Shown here in pieces: positions 33,143 through 42,019 of a stretch of 64,000 bases of DNA. The notes under the pieces were generated by a model. That model did not search any database. It had not been told where the DNA came from and saw nothing but the letters and a program-made list of their open reading frames with translations. The stretch's first letter is position 1. Each line of letters starts with the position of its first letter. The DNA lies in the NCBI GenBank assembly GCA_036245805.1, contig BTRK01000004.1:8928001-8992000 (forward strand), read 5' to 3'. Position numbers and translations under genes: made by a program. This DNA is from Pristionchus mayeri (taxonomy: Eukaryota > Nematoda > Chromadorea > Rhabditida > Neodiplogasteridae).

Positions 33143-33635
33143 CGTTCTATACAAACCAATGTTTCTAAAACTCATTTTTAAGAGTTGTACACTGCAGGTC
33201 AATTTTCTCAAAAATTCAGGTGAAGACGCAGCTCAAATTGGGGCAATAGATGCAGTCCAGCGAGAGCTTTCCAACGAGTGGTTTGCGAAAGAAATACGGG
33301 CACGGTGGTGATAGTTTCATCCTTTTAACTGCGACTGTATCGTTTGAAATTTATTTTCCACATACAACAACATTTCACACCGCTATTTTTCTGAACGCCT
33401 AAAATGATCGATTTTCAATCGATAACCCTGTTGAAAATTAGGTTCAATCGATACAGACGCAGTTAAAAGGATAAAACTCTCACCACCGTGACCGTATTTT
33501 TTTCGCAAACCACTCATCGGAAAGCCCTAGCTGAGCTGCATCTACTTTGAATATTTGAGCTGCTGATTTACTTAAATTTTTGATAAAATTGACCTACTGT
33601 GTACAACTCTTAAAAATGAGTTTTAGAAACATTGG
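33143..33635. repeat. foldback element, about 490 bp
   Basis: The left arm (CCAATGTTTCTAAAACTCAT, TTTAAGAGTTGTACAC, GGTTTGCGAAAGAAATACGG, CCTTTTAACTGCG) is mirrored by the right arm (CGCAGTTAAAAGGATAAAAC, CGTATTTTTTTCGCAAACC, GTGTACAACTCTTAAAAATG, AGTTTTAGAAACATTGG). Arms are about 200 bp with an 85-bp spacer. The GAGCTGCATCTACT words repeat near both ends. Confidence 0.85.
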
Positions 33636-33663
33636 TCACTGGAAAGCTTTCGCTGAGCTGCAT

Positions 33664-34190
33664 CTACTGTGATAAAAATTTCGCCAACTTGGTAGTATAA
33701 GCGGTTCGATCGAAATCTACCATCTCCCTACATCCTTTCTGCCTCGCGTTGCCAGGGAATGAGACGCACATCCGAACAAGGCGATGGTCAGAGTCAAACT
33801 CAAACCGACCAGCGACTCCACAATTGACTATTATCGCCGTGATGGGCGCTGCAACATAGTCAATTTGGTTGGATCGCCAGGCACATTTTCGACCGTGACT
33901 TCTCTTGGGGAACATGTTCAGGATTCGAGCCTGTTCCTCACGCGGAGCTCAGTGAAGCAGCGTCCGCGTGAGTTCGGTGTGGGAGAGGCGAAGTTACCGA
34001 CAAATCTTTCATTGCCAGGTTCCCTCGCCACTCGACAGTTGAAATCACCGACCAGAACTGGCATATGGCCTCTTTGCACACTCTGCAGGACGGTCTCAAC
34101 ATGGTCTAAGAAGTCTTCGTATGCATCGTCATTGTAGGAGCAGAGTCGTCATACGAGGGGAGAGCCATTGAATACTGCTCCGCGCGATTT
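33664..34190 (-). mobile_element. RTE endonuclease-domain fragment
   Basis: On the minus strand: VLQSVQRGHMPVLVGDFNCR, then a one-base frame shift, then NQIDYV, FEFDSDHRLVRMCVSFPG. GDFN, NQIDYV and SDHRL are endonuclease motifs of RTE-type LINEs. Only the endonuclease half remains, and it adjoins the foldback element at 33143-33635. Confidence 0.8.
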
Positions 34191-34481
34191 AGTCTTTGAC
34201 CATTGACATCCCCTTAACGAGCACATTTAAATCTTGATCTTTGATACTTTCTCTGTTTTGTTCATAAGTAAATTTTGCACATTAAAATGAAAAATCTCGG
34301 AATTTGTATTTTTTTGGTGTTTGGAGGATTCACAAACAAGATAATACAACTAAAACCAACTCTTGCACAAGGATTATGCATGAGTGTTCGAGGGATGATC
34401 ATAAAAGTCCGAATGGATGTGCCAGAATCCATCGCCTGGCGAATGAAATCCGCACTTTATGGCTGAAAATACGGTTGGCCG

Positions 34482-34488
34482 TATAAAA
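34482..34488 (+). promoter_or_regulatory. TATA box of peptide gene 1
   Basis: TATAAAA lies 33 bp before the ATG at 34521, leaving room for only a very short 5' leader. Gene 2 has the same motif 61 bp before its ATG. Confidence 0.6.
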
Positions 34489-34520
34489 GTGCCGGCATAT
34501 TCCGCGGGTCGGTCGAGGAA

Positions 34521-34924
34521 ATGCGCTCATCACTACTTCTTCTCGTTCTCTTCGTTTGCTTGAACATCTCGTCCGCCTTCATACAATGCATCTGGGGACT
34601 GTTCTGTTGGTTTTACTTCATCTAATTCAGGGCTAGATCGTGTGAAAACTATTGCGTGATGTCGCTTCGGATTCATAATGCATCACGGCACAATGCAATA
34701 GTTCTCATCCTGCAATAGATCAATTGCAGGCCCCGAGGGATGGGGAGCGGACATACCGGTGAAATGGGGAGGAAAGTCTGCAAGTAAGAAACATTTGAAG
34801 CATTTATTTTCGTTACTTTCTATAATTTTCGAAAAGAAAAAAGAATGTTTTTTTTTCAGAGAATATTAGGAGAGACGGCAAGAGGGACAACGCGGGCGAT
34901 TCTTGGAAAACAGGACGAGAATGA
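34521..34924 (+). CDS. small secreted peptide, unrecognised family, gene 1
   Basis: Three exons in phase (34521-34605, 34730-34783, 34860-34924) give 67 residues. Residues 1-19 form a signal peptide (MRSSLLLLVLFVCLNISSA). The mature part opens with the pattern C-[IL]-W-G-[LI]-F-C-P-E-G-W-G-x-D-I-P-V-K-W, containing two cysteines six residues apart and three tryptophans. The tail is basic and polar (RRDGKRDNAGD). The gene at 35599 encodes the same layout with identical exon phases and an equally long second exon (54 bp), which strongly supports both models. The exon 1 donor here is weak (T|GTTGGT). Secretion is inferred from the signal peptide. Function is unknown; an antimicrobial, structural or signalling peptide are all possible. 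Confidence 0.7.
34633..34721. repeat. palindrome related to family C
   Basis: CTAGATCGTGTGAAAACTAT and TGCGTGATG are mirrored by CATCACGGCACAATGCAATA and GTTCTCATCCTG. It occupies most of intron 1 of peptide gene 1. Confidence 0.6.
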
Positions 34925-35531
34925 TGTTGACGTTTAAGCATATGTTTTTGGAGCTCAGATTTCTAATAAGGATAAACTAACTTCTCGGTCAACCAAAACA
35001 GTATTTTCCGGGTTTCAGTAAGAGAGGTGTCACATTTGCCTAGTATCATTATTTGTATGTGCCATTTTGGTTGTGTCGTTGTGTACAAACATTCTACCAC
35101 AAAAATTCATGCAGTGAGCACGCCTAGAACCAGATACGGCACAATATATCGAATGTACGCCATTCCAAGATTTTTGATGAATTTGAGTAGTATTTTTTTC
35201 TTTCAAATTATGATCTTCAGAATTAGTGGAAAACCCCTCAGAAATTCAAATGCGTTCTACTTTTTTTTGAATAGAGGAGGACGAAGCAATTGATTCTAGA
35301 GGAAAATATGCAATTACCTTAGAAAAAAATATTGACATTCTGATTGTCATTACTGGAATGTTATTCATTGATGTGAACTCTTGCAATTTCTTGCACGTTC
35401 ATATTTTCAGAAAAACATTCTTGTGGTTGCACAGGCGACATTTGAAACGTACTACCATGCACATATCTAACTGAAGGAATGTTCGACGGATAACGAGCCT
35501 AATCCGTGCACAGAGTGAAAACAAAAACAAC
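34925..35531. other. spacer between the two peptide genes
   Basis: AT-rich, with no supported exon. A 20-bp direct repeat (AAACTACCGTAATTCCTA) stands at about 35536-35572, right after the TATA box of gene 2. Confidence 0.4.
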
Positions 35532-35538
35532 TATAAAA
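35532..35538 (+). promoter_or_regulatory. TATA box of peptide gene 2
   Basis: TATAAAA, 61 bp upstream of the ATG at 35599, followed by the duplicated ACTACCGTAATTCCT. Confidence 0.55.
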
Positions 35539-35598
35539 CTACCGTAATTCCTAAAAAACTACCGTAATTCCTATTGTTTTGCGAAATATGAGTCAACA

Positions 35599-35963
35599 AT
35601 GAGCAACATTGTGCTACTTATTCTAATCATTTCTTCCTTCAACATCTCATCCGTCGTAGCCCCAATCGGATGTCTCTGGGGCATTTTCTGTGAGTGTGCT
35701 ACACTTATTTTAAGAACATTGGTAAAAAACAACAATATTTCGAAATATTTTATATGTTTCGATTTGAGGTCCAGAGGGATGGGGAAAGGACATTCCCGTG
35801 AAGTGGGCCCATAAGCATCCTAGTGAGTCATGCATGAGCGTTTTTTTTTATTTCTTGGATTTCAACTTTTACGTTTTGATTTTTAAAAAAAAGTAAAAAT
35901 AATCCATTTGCTTTAGAAAGGGACGTCGGCGGAGACAGATTAATAGAAGAACGTCTGGAGTGA
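35599..35963 (+). CDS. small secreted peptide, unrecognised family, gene 2
   Basis: Three exons (35599-35689, 35769-35822, 35917-35963) encode 64 residues: signal peptide MSNIVLLILIISSFNISSVV, then CLWGIF, CPEGWGKDIPVKW, and a charged tail (RDVGGDRLIEERLE). The cysteine codon that begins CPEGWG is split by the intron (T|GT), exactly as in gene 1 (T|GC). Conservation is concentrated in the CPEGWG.DIPVKW block while the tail diverges, as expected for a constrained peptide core. Tandem paralogue of gene 1, about 1.1 kb apart, same strand. Confidence 0.72.
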
Positions 35964-36498
35964 CAGCAATTATTATACCCTCAAAAGATACTTAGCCTTG
36001 TACATATCCTATTGTAAAGAGGTCCATTAGAAATTATTGCACATAAACCATTCATTGCTGACATGAAGTTTTATTAGTGTATCATTTTTGTCGTCCTAGT
36101 CTTCCAATGCGGAAAGCATCATTTTTATGTAACGCTAACTGTTTGTTCAAGTAACTCTCGTGATCTATGTAAGTCATGATCTAGTAGGCACGCAATTCAA
36201 TAATGGCGTAATTATGTACTGAATAGGCATCGAAATGGAAGGTGTCATAATTGCTACCCGCAAAGCGTGTCTTCGGTGGTCCTTTCGTGTGCCTGCCGTG
36301 TGCCTCTGCACAGAGAGATTAGCGAGCTATTTTGGCGATCGCTTGAGTTGGTATCTCCTTTTACTCCCATCTCTCACTCTCTACACCTCCGAAAGATAGA
36401 GTGAAAGGAAGAGAGTATGCGCACTGTTTCGTTGTTTCTCGTGTAACGCGTGCCAATTATGGCCAGAGTTCGAGAGACCAGAGGCCAGGTTGGTTGCC

Positions 36499-36505
36499 TA
36501 TAAAA
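36499..36505 (+). promoter_or_regulatory. TATA box of the SnoaL-like gene
   Basis: CCTATAAAAGGG, 64 bp upstream of the ATG at 36563. Confidence 0.6.
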
Positions 36506-36562
36506 GGGAAGCAGGTCGAGATTGAAGACAGACACTTTTGGAAAGCTCCCTTTTACTTCGCC

Positions 36563-37866
36563 ATGATCACCGCTCAGGATCGTGAGTTCGCTTCATTTTC
36601 TGCCTATCGCTTTCTTTTATCGCGCCCAGATAAGCGCTATTGATTCATGGTCAGCATCACTCGCTAAGAAAACCATATTGGAGGTAGCGGCTAGGAATCG
36701 CACTATGCACTAGAACCATGTAGAGCAGTTAATTCCAAAAAATCCCGATCAAAATGTACTCATTTCCAGAAGCCCGCGCCGTTCTCGGTCCCATCCTCGC
36801 CAAGCTGGGAGAGGCTATGCAGTCGGTAATAGAAAATTTTAACAAAACGCTGAAAACTGGGCCTATAAAAGCCAAAAATCGAAAAAATGTTCGAAAATGT
36901 GATGCAGGGCAACCTCGACGAGGTGATCAAGTTCTACTCTCCCGATGCGACGCTCGTCCTGAAGGGATTGAAGTGCGCATACGGAAAGGACCGTGAGTTA
37001 GACATCTTCATATGCATGCTTATGATACGGCCAACTTTAGATGGGAAGGGACTGGAGTTATGTAGGGAACACATGCCAATTTGTATTTTTTTTTGCTCGG
37101 CAACATCAAAGAAAAGAACAGCTATATTTCACGGAAGGTTTTGAGCTTTATCTGAACTGCAAATGATAACTTTCAGAGGTCAAAGAAGCTCTCGCGCCGC
37201 ACACCGCTCCCGCTGACGTAAAGGTGAACTTTCAGTGTTTTTGACGACCTGTGTGGTCTTGCCAGTCGTTCTGAAATAATTGCAACACACATAATGACGC
37301 AGTTCCGTATTATTCCCCCCAACTTGATTTGATTGCATATTATATTTCGAAATTAGGGCATCCGTCTGTTTCTAGACCTGATGAATTGTGTGATTTTAGA
37401 ATCGGAACCAGATTACCGTTATTCGTAATTAGTGCCACCCTGCCTTCGGCGGGGTGTCCCTTCTTAGCGGACCGATTTCGCAAGCCGAACAGAAGGAATG
37501 CGCTCACAGCGCATTATAATCAATCTATAGCTATAAATCAATTGCAGATCACAAACGCTACCTTCGAGGCCACCACCGACCACATCATCTACAAAGCGCA
37601 CGTCCACTCCACGATCAAGGCTAACGGCGCAGTATTCCAGGGTGAGCGAGTTGTATTGATAGGCAACATCGTGTACGATCTTCATTGAATTTAGTCCGAA
37701 TCCATGGTATATTCCAAAAACAGTTTGACACAGTGGTCCCCTAAATTTCTAAGATAAAATTAATATTTGTTTTAATGTTGAAATTTCAGGAACCGCAGAG
37801 CAGATCTGGCGCAAGGAGAACGGACAGTACAAGTGCCTACATGATGAATTCACTCCCATCCAGTAG
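36563..37866 (+). CDS. SnoaL/DUF4440-like protein
   Basis: Six exons, all phases consistent: 36563-36581, 36770-36825, 36908-36992, 37177-37223, 37548-37641 and 37790-37866; 125 residues. The sequence has the cone-shaped SnoaL/ketosteroid-isomerase-like layout: an N-terminal helix (QARAVLGPILAKLGEAMQS), then GNLDEVIKFYSPDATLVLKG, a helix EVKEALAPHTAP-like segment and strands ending in EQIWRKENGQYKCLHDEFTP. This is a common nematode family of small cytosolic proteins with no signal peptide. The pocket residues needed for a named enzyme activity cannot be assigned, so function is open. A TATA box precedes it and AATAAA (about 37956) follows the stop. Intact. Confidence 0.82.
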
Positions 37867-38148
37867 ATAGATGAAGCCAATTAAGCAATGTTTGTAATAA
37901 CGAGCTACACGATTCGTCTATCATTAATAATTCTATGCAGTTGTACATTTCAAATAAATAAATGTTGAGTCAACGTTCTTTCCGTGTACGGATTATTTTC
38001 TCCATCGAATTCCCCTTCGCCCGGAGAAAAAAATATACTAACTAAACTAATAGGCTAACTAGGGAACTTCGCGAGTCGGTTATTGAGGAATGAAAACTAA
38101 CAAGTAGAACGAGTAGTAACATCCTCTCGCAATTTCTCGTCATTATCT

Positions 38149-40410
38149 TCAGCATCTCCAAAGCCAACAGCATGATACACAAAGCATATTTATCGAGAGC
38201 GTTACAGCGAAATAAACACAATCACGAATACCTGACGAGTTCCTTGAAGTGCTTGATGTTCTGCTCGATGAGCAGAGCTAGCACAGCCGGCATTGACTAA
38301 ATGCGAAATTGATTGCTTCGGATGTTTACATCATAGTTTCGTCGGAAAAGTAATGAAACCAGTCTTATGGTCAAACTCATTAAAAATAGCTCAGAATGTG
38401 GAATTTCTACAGCATGTTGAACGAATGTTCATGAAAATTCCGAGCAATTTAAATTTACGCTTTCAGGATGATCTTGCCTTTGCACACTTTCTGATGTTCA
38501 TGAAACTGTACGAAAACCTACTTGTTCCACCATTTTCTTGGGCAGATCACCCTTCAGATCCACCAGCAGGACTACGTCACAGAGCGTCGATCTCGGACTC
38601 GAGGGATTCTGCCGGAATTGCGAGGCGCCCAGCGTGGCATTCGCCCTGTACAAAAGTATCTCGGTCATGGAGCCGATAGATGTCGATATATATGAGGAAT
38701 AAAGACGCGTTGAAAATTACACTTAGTAGGTTTGGCCAAATGGTGTTGACGACTAACTAGTTGCTATATCTCTAATAGGGATCCCTTCTGATTCCCATCT
38801 GTTTTTCTATCCCTTATGATTTTCTATCCCTTCTGATTTCGCGCATCTTCTCTTCGGAATAGTCTCATTCTTGGATAAAGGTCTACCCTGGTCTGACTAA
38901 TGAACCCCGATTCAAGAATGGACGTATTTGCAGGAAAAAATATTCCCGCACCTAATTTTGCCACTCTTCACAGTAACCTCTTGTAGATCAATGGAGCGAG
39001 AAGCCATGATGAAGCCTGCAAAAATTTGGAAAAATGCCAGAAGTTGGCTCAAACCGGAAGGAGTTTGCCGGTAGAGTCTGACTGTGAGAAACTCGCGACC
39101 CTTGATCACCAGGATGTCGTTGTTGCCGTACTGAGAATATGGGCAAAAATGGCTAGTTTGATAAACGGGTCTTCGTATCTTCAATTCTCAAACCGGTCGA
39201 GCGGCGTGAAAGTATTGAACATAAAGAGACGGAGGTTCGTTTATCGAACTATATTTATGATGCTTTAGAAAAAAATATATTTACTTACGTGCACGATATC
39301 TGCATTGTCCGTGAGCGGTACGATAATATCAGAGAAGCTAATGGTAGGATTCCACGAAAAGAGAGCCTCGATGCCCTGAACTCGCAATGGGCTATTTGGC
39401 ACAGTGTTCGAGAAACGGGACATCATCTCTTCATTTCGTTCTAGACCGGTCGAGCGACGAGATATTGGAAATGAAGGTAAGAAGTCCGTTTATCGATCTC
39501 AAGACGATAACTCACTGCCCACGTCTCCTCCATCACCTCCTCTGGCGGTCCATCGAGAACTGCCTGGAATATATGCAAGATTCTTCGCTGAAGAAATGCA
39601 TTTACCGAGATGACCGTGATCTTTCCCTCGGGCATCACTTTCTGGTGGATTGTGAAGCCTGGGTGATGACCTTCCTGAAACGCATCAGCATTTATCATTT
39701 CAACACCCTCCTGGCATTAGCATCGACACAATTGTTTCGCAATAACCATATTAAGATCGATAATGTGGTATGGGGGATAAAGAGACGTCGGCCCGAATGT
39801 CTCACCTTCTTCCATCCCTCTTTCGTCTCGAAGTCAGCGAACAGCTTCTCGGCATCGATGAAAGCCGCCTCGCCCGCTTTCAGGGCATCCGCGTACTGAA
39901 TGAATCTACTGTATAGAGGGCGGACGCAACGGAGCGCCATTCGATAGGGAGCACGTTGGAGTTGTCGCATTGTTAGCAATATGGCTCATAATATGAGCGC
40001 CCCATTTTCTGCCATAGCGAACGGTGCTCAGTAGCGCTTTCGTACAGGCATACACGTGTATCGGACCTTGGCGAACTCCGGCTTGAGAGCGTCGGTTACG
40101 CCATGGAGAGTGATTGACACGGCAGGATTCGCTGATAAGAAGGGGAAATTAATGATAAAAACAATTGTCGACGACCGATGTGCGACGATACCGAGAATAC
40201 ATAAGTGATTGACAATTGCAGTTTGGAGCTTGCAATTCGGGTAACTGTTGCCCTATTTCTGTGTCTCGCAACTCTACCGGTCTAGAGAGTGCGGGAAATG
40301 AAGAGACGGTGACCCGAATTACGAACTCGATATTGGTGGAACGGCAGACGATTGGTACCTGCAGCATGCTTGAGAGAGAGGAAAATGATGAGATGGAGTA
40401 GGTTTCGCAT
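38149..40410 (-). CDS. secreted START-domain (StAR-like) protein
   Basis: Minus-strand exons: 40410-40359, 40131-40067, 39895-39806, 39674-39606, 39563-39516, 39375-39289, 39130-39055, 39015-38952, 38645-38522, 38296-38232 and a probable tiny last exon 38155-38149; about 248 residues. Residues 1-17 (MRNLLHLIIFLSLKHAA) look like a signal peptide. The START fold follows: YADALKAGEAAFIDAEKLF, GWKKEGHHPGFTIHQKVMPE, PPEEVMEETWA, DIIVPLTDNADIVHYGNND, KGREFLTVRLYRQT, GFIMASRSIDL, then VVLLVDLKGDLPKKMVEQ, the conserved DLKG.iP helix. START domains bind sterols or phospholipids in a deep pocket. A TATA box stands at 40484-40490. Introns carry family-A palindromes. The last exon is uncertain; otherwise phases agree. 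Confidence 0.8.
39188..39253. repeat. half of a family-A palindrome
   Basis: ACCGGTCGAGCGGCGTGAAA to AAAGAGACGGAGG and CGTTTATCGAACTAT. Only the right arm is recognisable. It lies in an intron of the START gene. Confidence 0.6.
39406..39500. repeat. family-A palindrome
   Basis: GTTCGAGAAACGGGACATCA and TCTCTTCATTT are mirrored by AAATGAAGGTAAGAAGTCCG and TTTATCGATCTC around ACCGGTCGAGCG. It lies in an intron of the START gene. Confidence 0.75.
40228..40328. repeat. family-A palindrome
   Basis: GCTTGCAATTCGGGTAACTG is mirrored by GACGGTGACCCGAATTACGA around CTCTACCGGTCTAGAGAG. It lies in intron 1 of the START gene. Confidence 0.8.
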
Positions 40411-40483
40411 TCCGGTTGTAGCACTGCTAGCTTTCGTGCACTGGCGATACACCGGAAGTTGACGAGATCTATTCCAGACCGTC

Positions 40484-40490
40484 TTTTATA
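40484..40490 (-). promoter_or_regulatory. TATA box of the START gene
   Basis: TATAAAA on the minus strand, 74 bp upstream of the ATG at 40410, supporting that start. Confidence 0.6.
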
Positions 40491-40499
40491 CCATTTCAA

Positions 40500-41490
40500 A
40501 AGCTGTTAAAAGGCTCATTTAAATGAAATTAGTTTGCAACTGCAGTAATGGAAGTGTTACTATTCACGGAGTTTTTTGCATCGTCATCATGATGTGAAGC
40601 ACGCGGCTTAATACGATTAACTGTAAATGTGGAATCGAAACTCTATTTCTCAATAAATGTAATCAATTTTCAGCTTCTTTGAATTCGAATTTCGATACCG
40701 TTTCTACTTCTACACGATTGATATATCACCGGAGAATCGAGCTGACCATGAGAATAGAGAAAAAAATGTAAAATTACTTCTAGCCTGAGGCATGCCTGAC
40801 ACTCCTCCAAAGTATCGTTGAGCAGACTTCAGCTCACAACACCAGGTCGGCTTTTGGGATCTCCTTCATATAAGTCAAAACGGCTTCGATGTGACATTAG
40901 CTGTCACCAGTGGAAATATCAAATCGTCTTATTAATCGCTAGTCGAGTTTACGGCAGAGTCTAGATGCGGCACACATGCTGCCGGGCTTAACCGGTCGAG
41001 ATGAAGCAAAATGAAGTTGACCGCAATTATTCCCTCTACTAACTTTTGATTACAGCATTTCAACACTTGGATCAACTCTTACGCGAACGGTCTCATATAG
41101 TCATGGAACTACGTGAACTGCATTCCCTTCATTTTTCCTTCAGAATTTACCCCATTGCGAAAGCGGCTATTTCTTTCCCGCCCGTCCCTGCATTTTCGTC
41201 ATCGAATTTCATCGTTCAGTAGTATTCCCTGCTTATCTCGGGCACACTCGTGCCCAGTCGGCTACACTGTGCACCGAGTGGGCCACACTTGCACACTCTC
41301 TGCGAGGAGAGAGACGCGAGCGCCCACTCTCCGCTCTCCACACACTCTCGTCTCCCTAGGATCCACAGAGTGAGAGAGACAGGCTCGGCAAGAGTAGATC
41401 AGGATCGAAGTGAACAAAATATTTTAGCTCCACTGCTGTTCTGTCAGAGGACGCAAGATCGAGAAGTGAGATAATGTTCGCACTGCTTGC
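40500..41490. other. intergenic between divergent START and UGT genes
   Basis: No coding exon is supported. From about 41270 to 41700 the plus strand is strongly pyrimidine-rich. A weak hairpin (CACACTCTCGTC ... GAGTGAGAGAGAC) near 41340-41380 resembles the palindrome cores. Confidence 0.4.
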
Positions 41491-41496
41491 ACTGAT

Positions 41497-41524
41497 CTTT
41501 GATCTTTGATCTCTGATCTTTGGT
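41497..41524 (+). promoter_or_regulatory. tandem CTTTGATC (TCF/LEF-like) sites
   Basis: Two overlapping perfect CTTTGATC words (41497-41504, 41504-41511) and a further GATCTTTGG. The same word recurs in three UGT introns (about 43953, 44362, 45731). The match to the TCF/LEF consensus is established; use in this gene is inference. Confidence 0.4.
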
Positions 41525-41712
41525 GTTTGCCTACCCTCGTTATCCCTAGCCATAGTTCATCTCTAGTTTCACAACCCCACTTTCCCTCCTCTACTCTCAC
41601 CACCTTTTTCGCAATCGCGCCCTCTCTTTCTCTCGCCGCTCTCCCCTCCCTCCCTGCTCTCTCGCCCCCTTCCGCCCTCTGGACCCTCAATTTCCCTCGC
41701 ACTCACGGCGTC

Positions 41713-41719
41713 TATAAAT
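41713..41719 (+). promoter_or_regulatory. candidate TATA box of the UGT gene
   Basis: TATAAAT in GTCTATAAATGCG, after a long CT-rich stretch and about 300 bp before the ATG at 42020. Confidence 0.45.
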
Positions 41720-42019
41720 GCGCATCTCGATTCGCGATAAGCCACGAGATTTGCCCTGTTGTCAGCTTAATCCTGCCAAGTTTGAGAGCATTGCTTGATT
41801 CTTTCTGCACTGCGTCGAGTGTTTCGTGTTTCTTTATTCCATGTGAAGTACGCATCTCGGTTTGTTAGATTAATGTCAGTATTTGGCTGCCAGAGTTGTC
41901 TCTGCTCTCACTCATCAATTTCCACCCCCTGTTGAATGTTGTGGCGCTCTATTTCCGAATGGCGAGAGCGGAAGTTCTATCGAGGGATTCAGTTTCTAAT
42001 TGTATCCCAGTCTTTCCAG

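Noticed and set aside
41113..41868. Overlapping open frames on both strands upstream of the UGT gene
   Set aside because: The region is pyrimidine-rich, which removes stop codons by composition. Products are low-complexity Ser/Pro/Leu or Arg/Glu and lack splice support.
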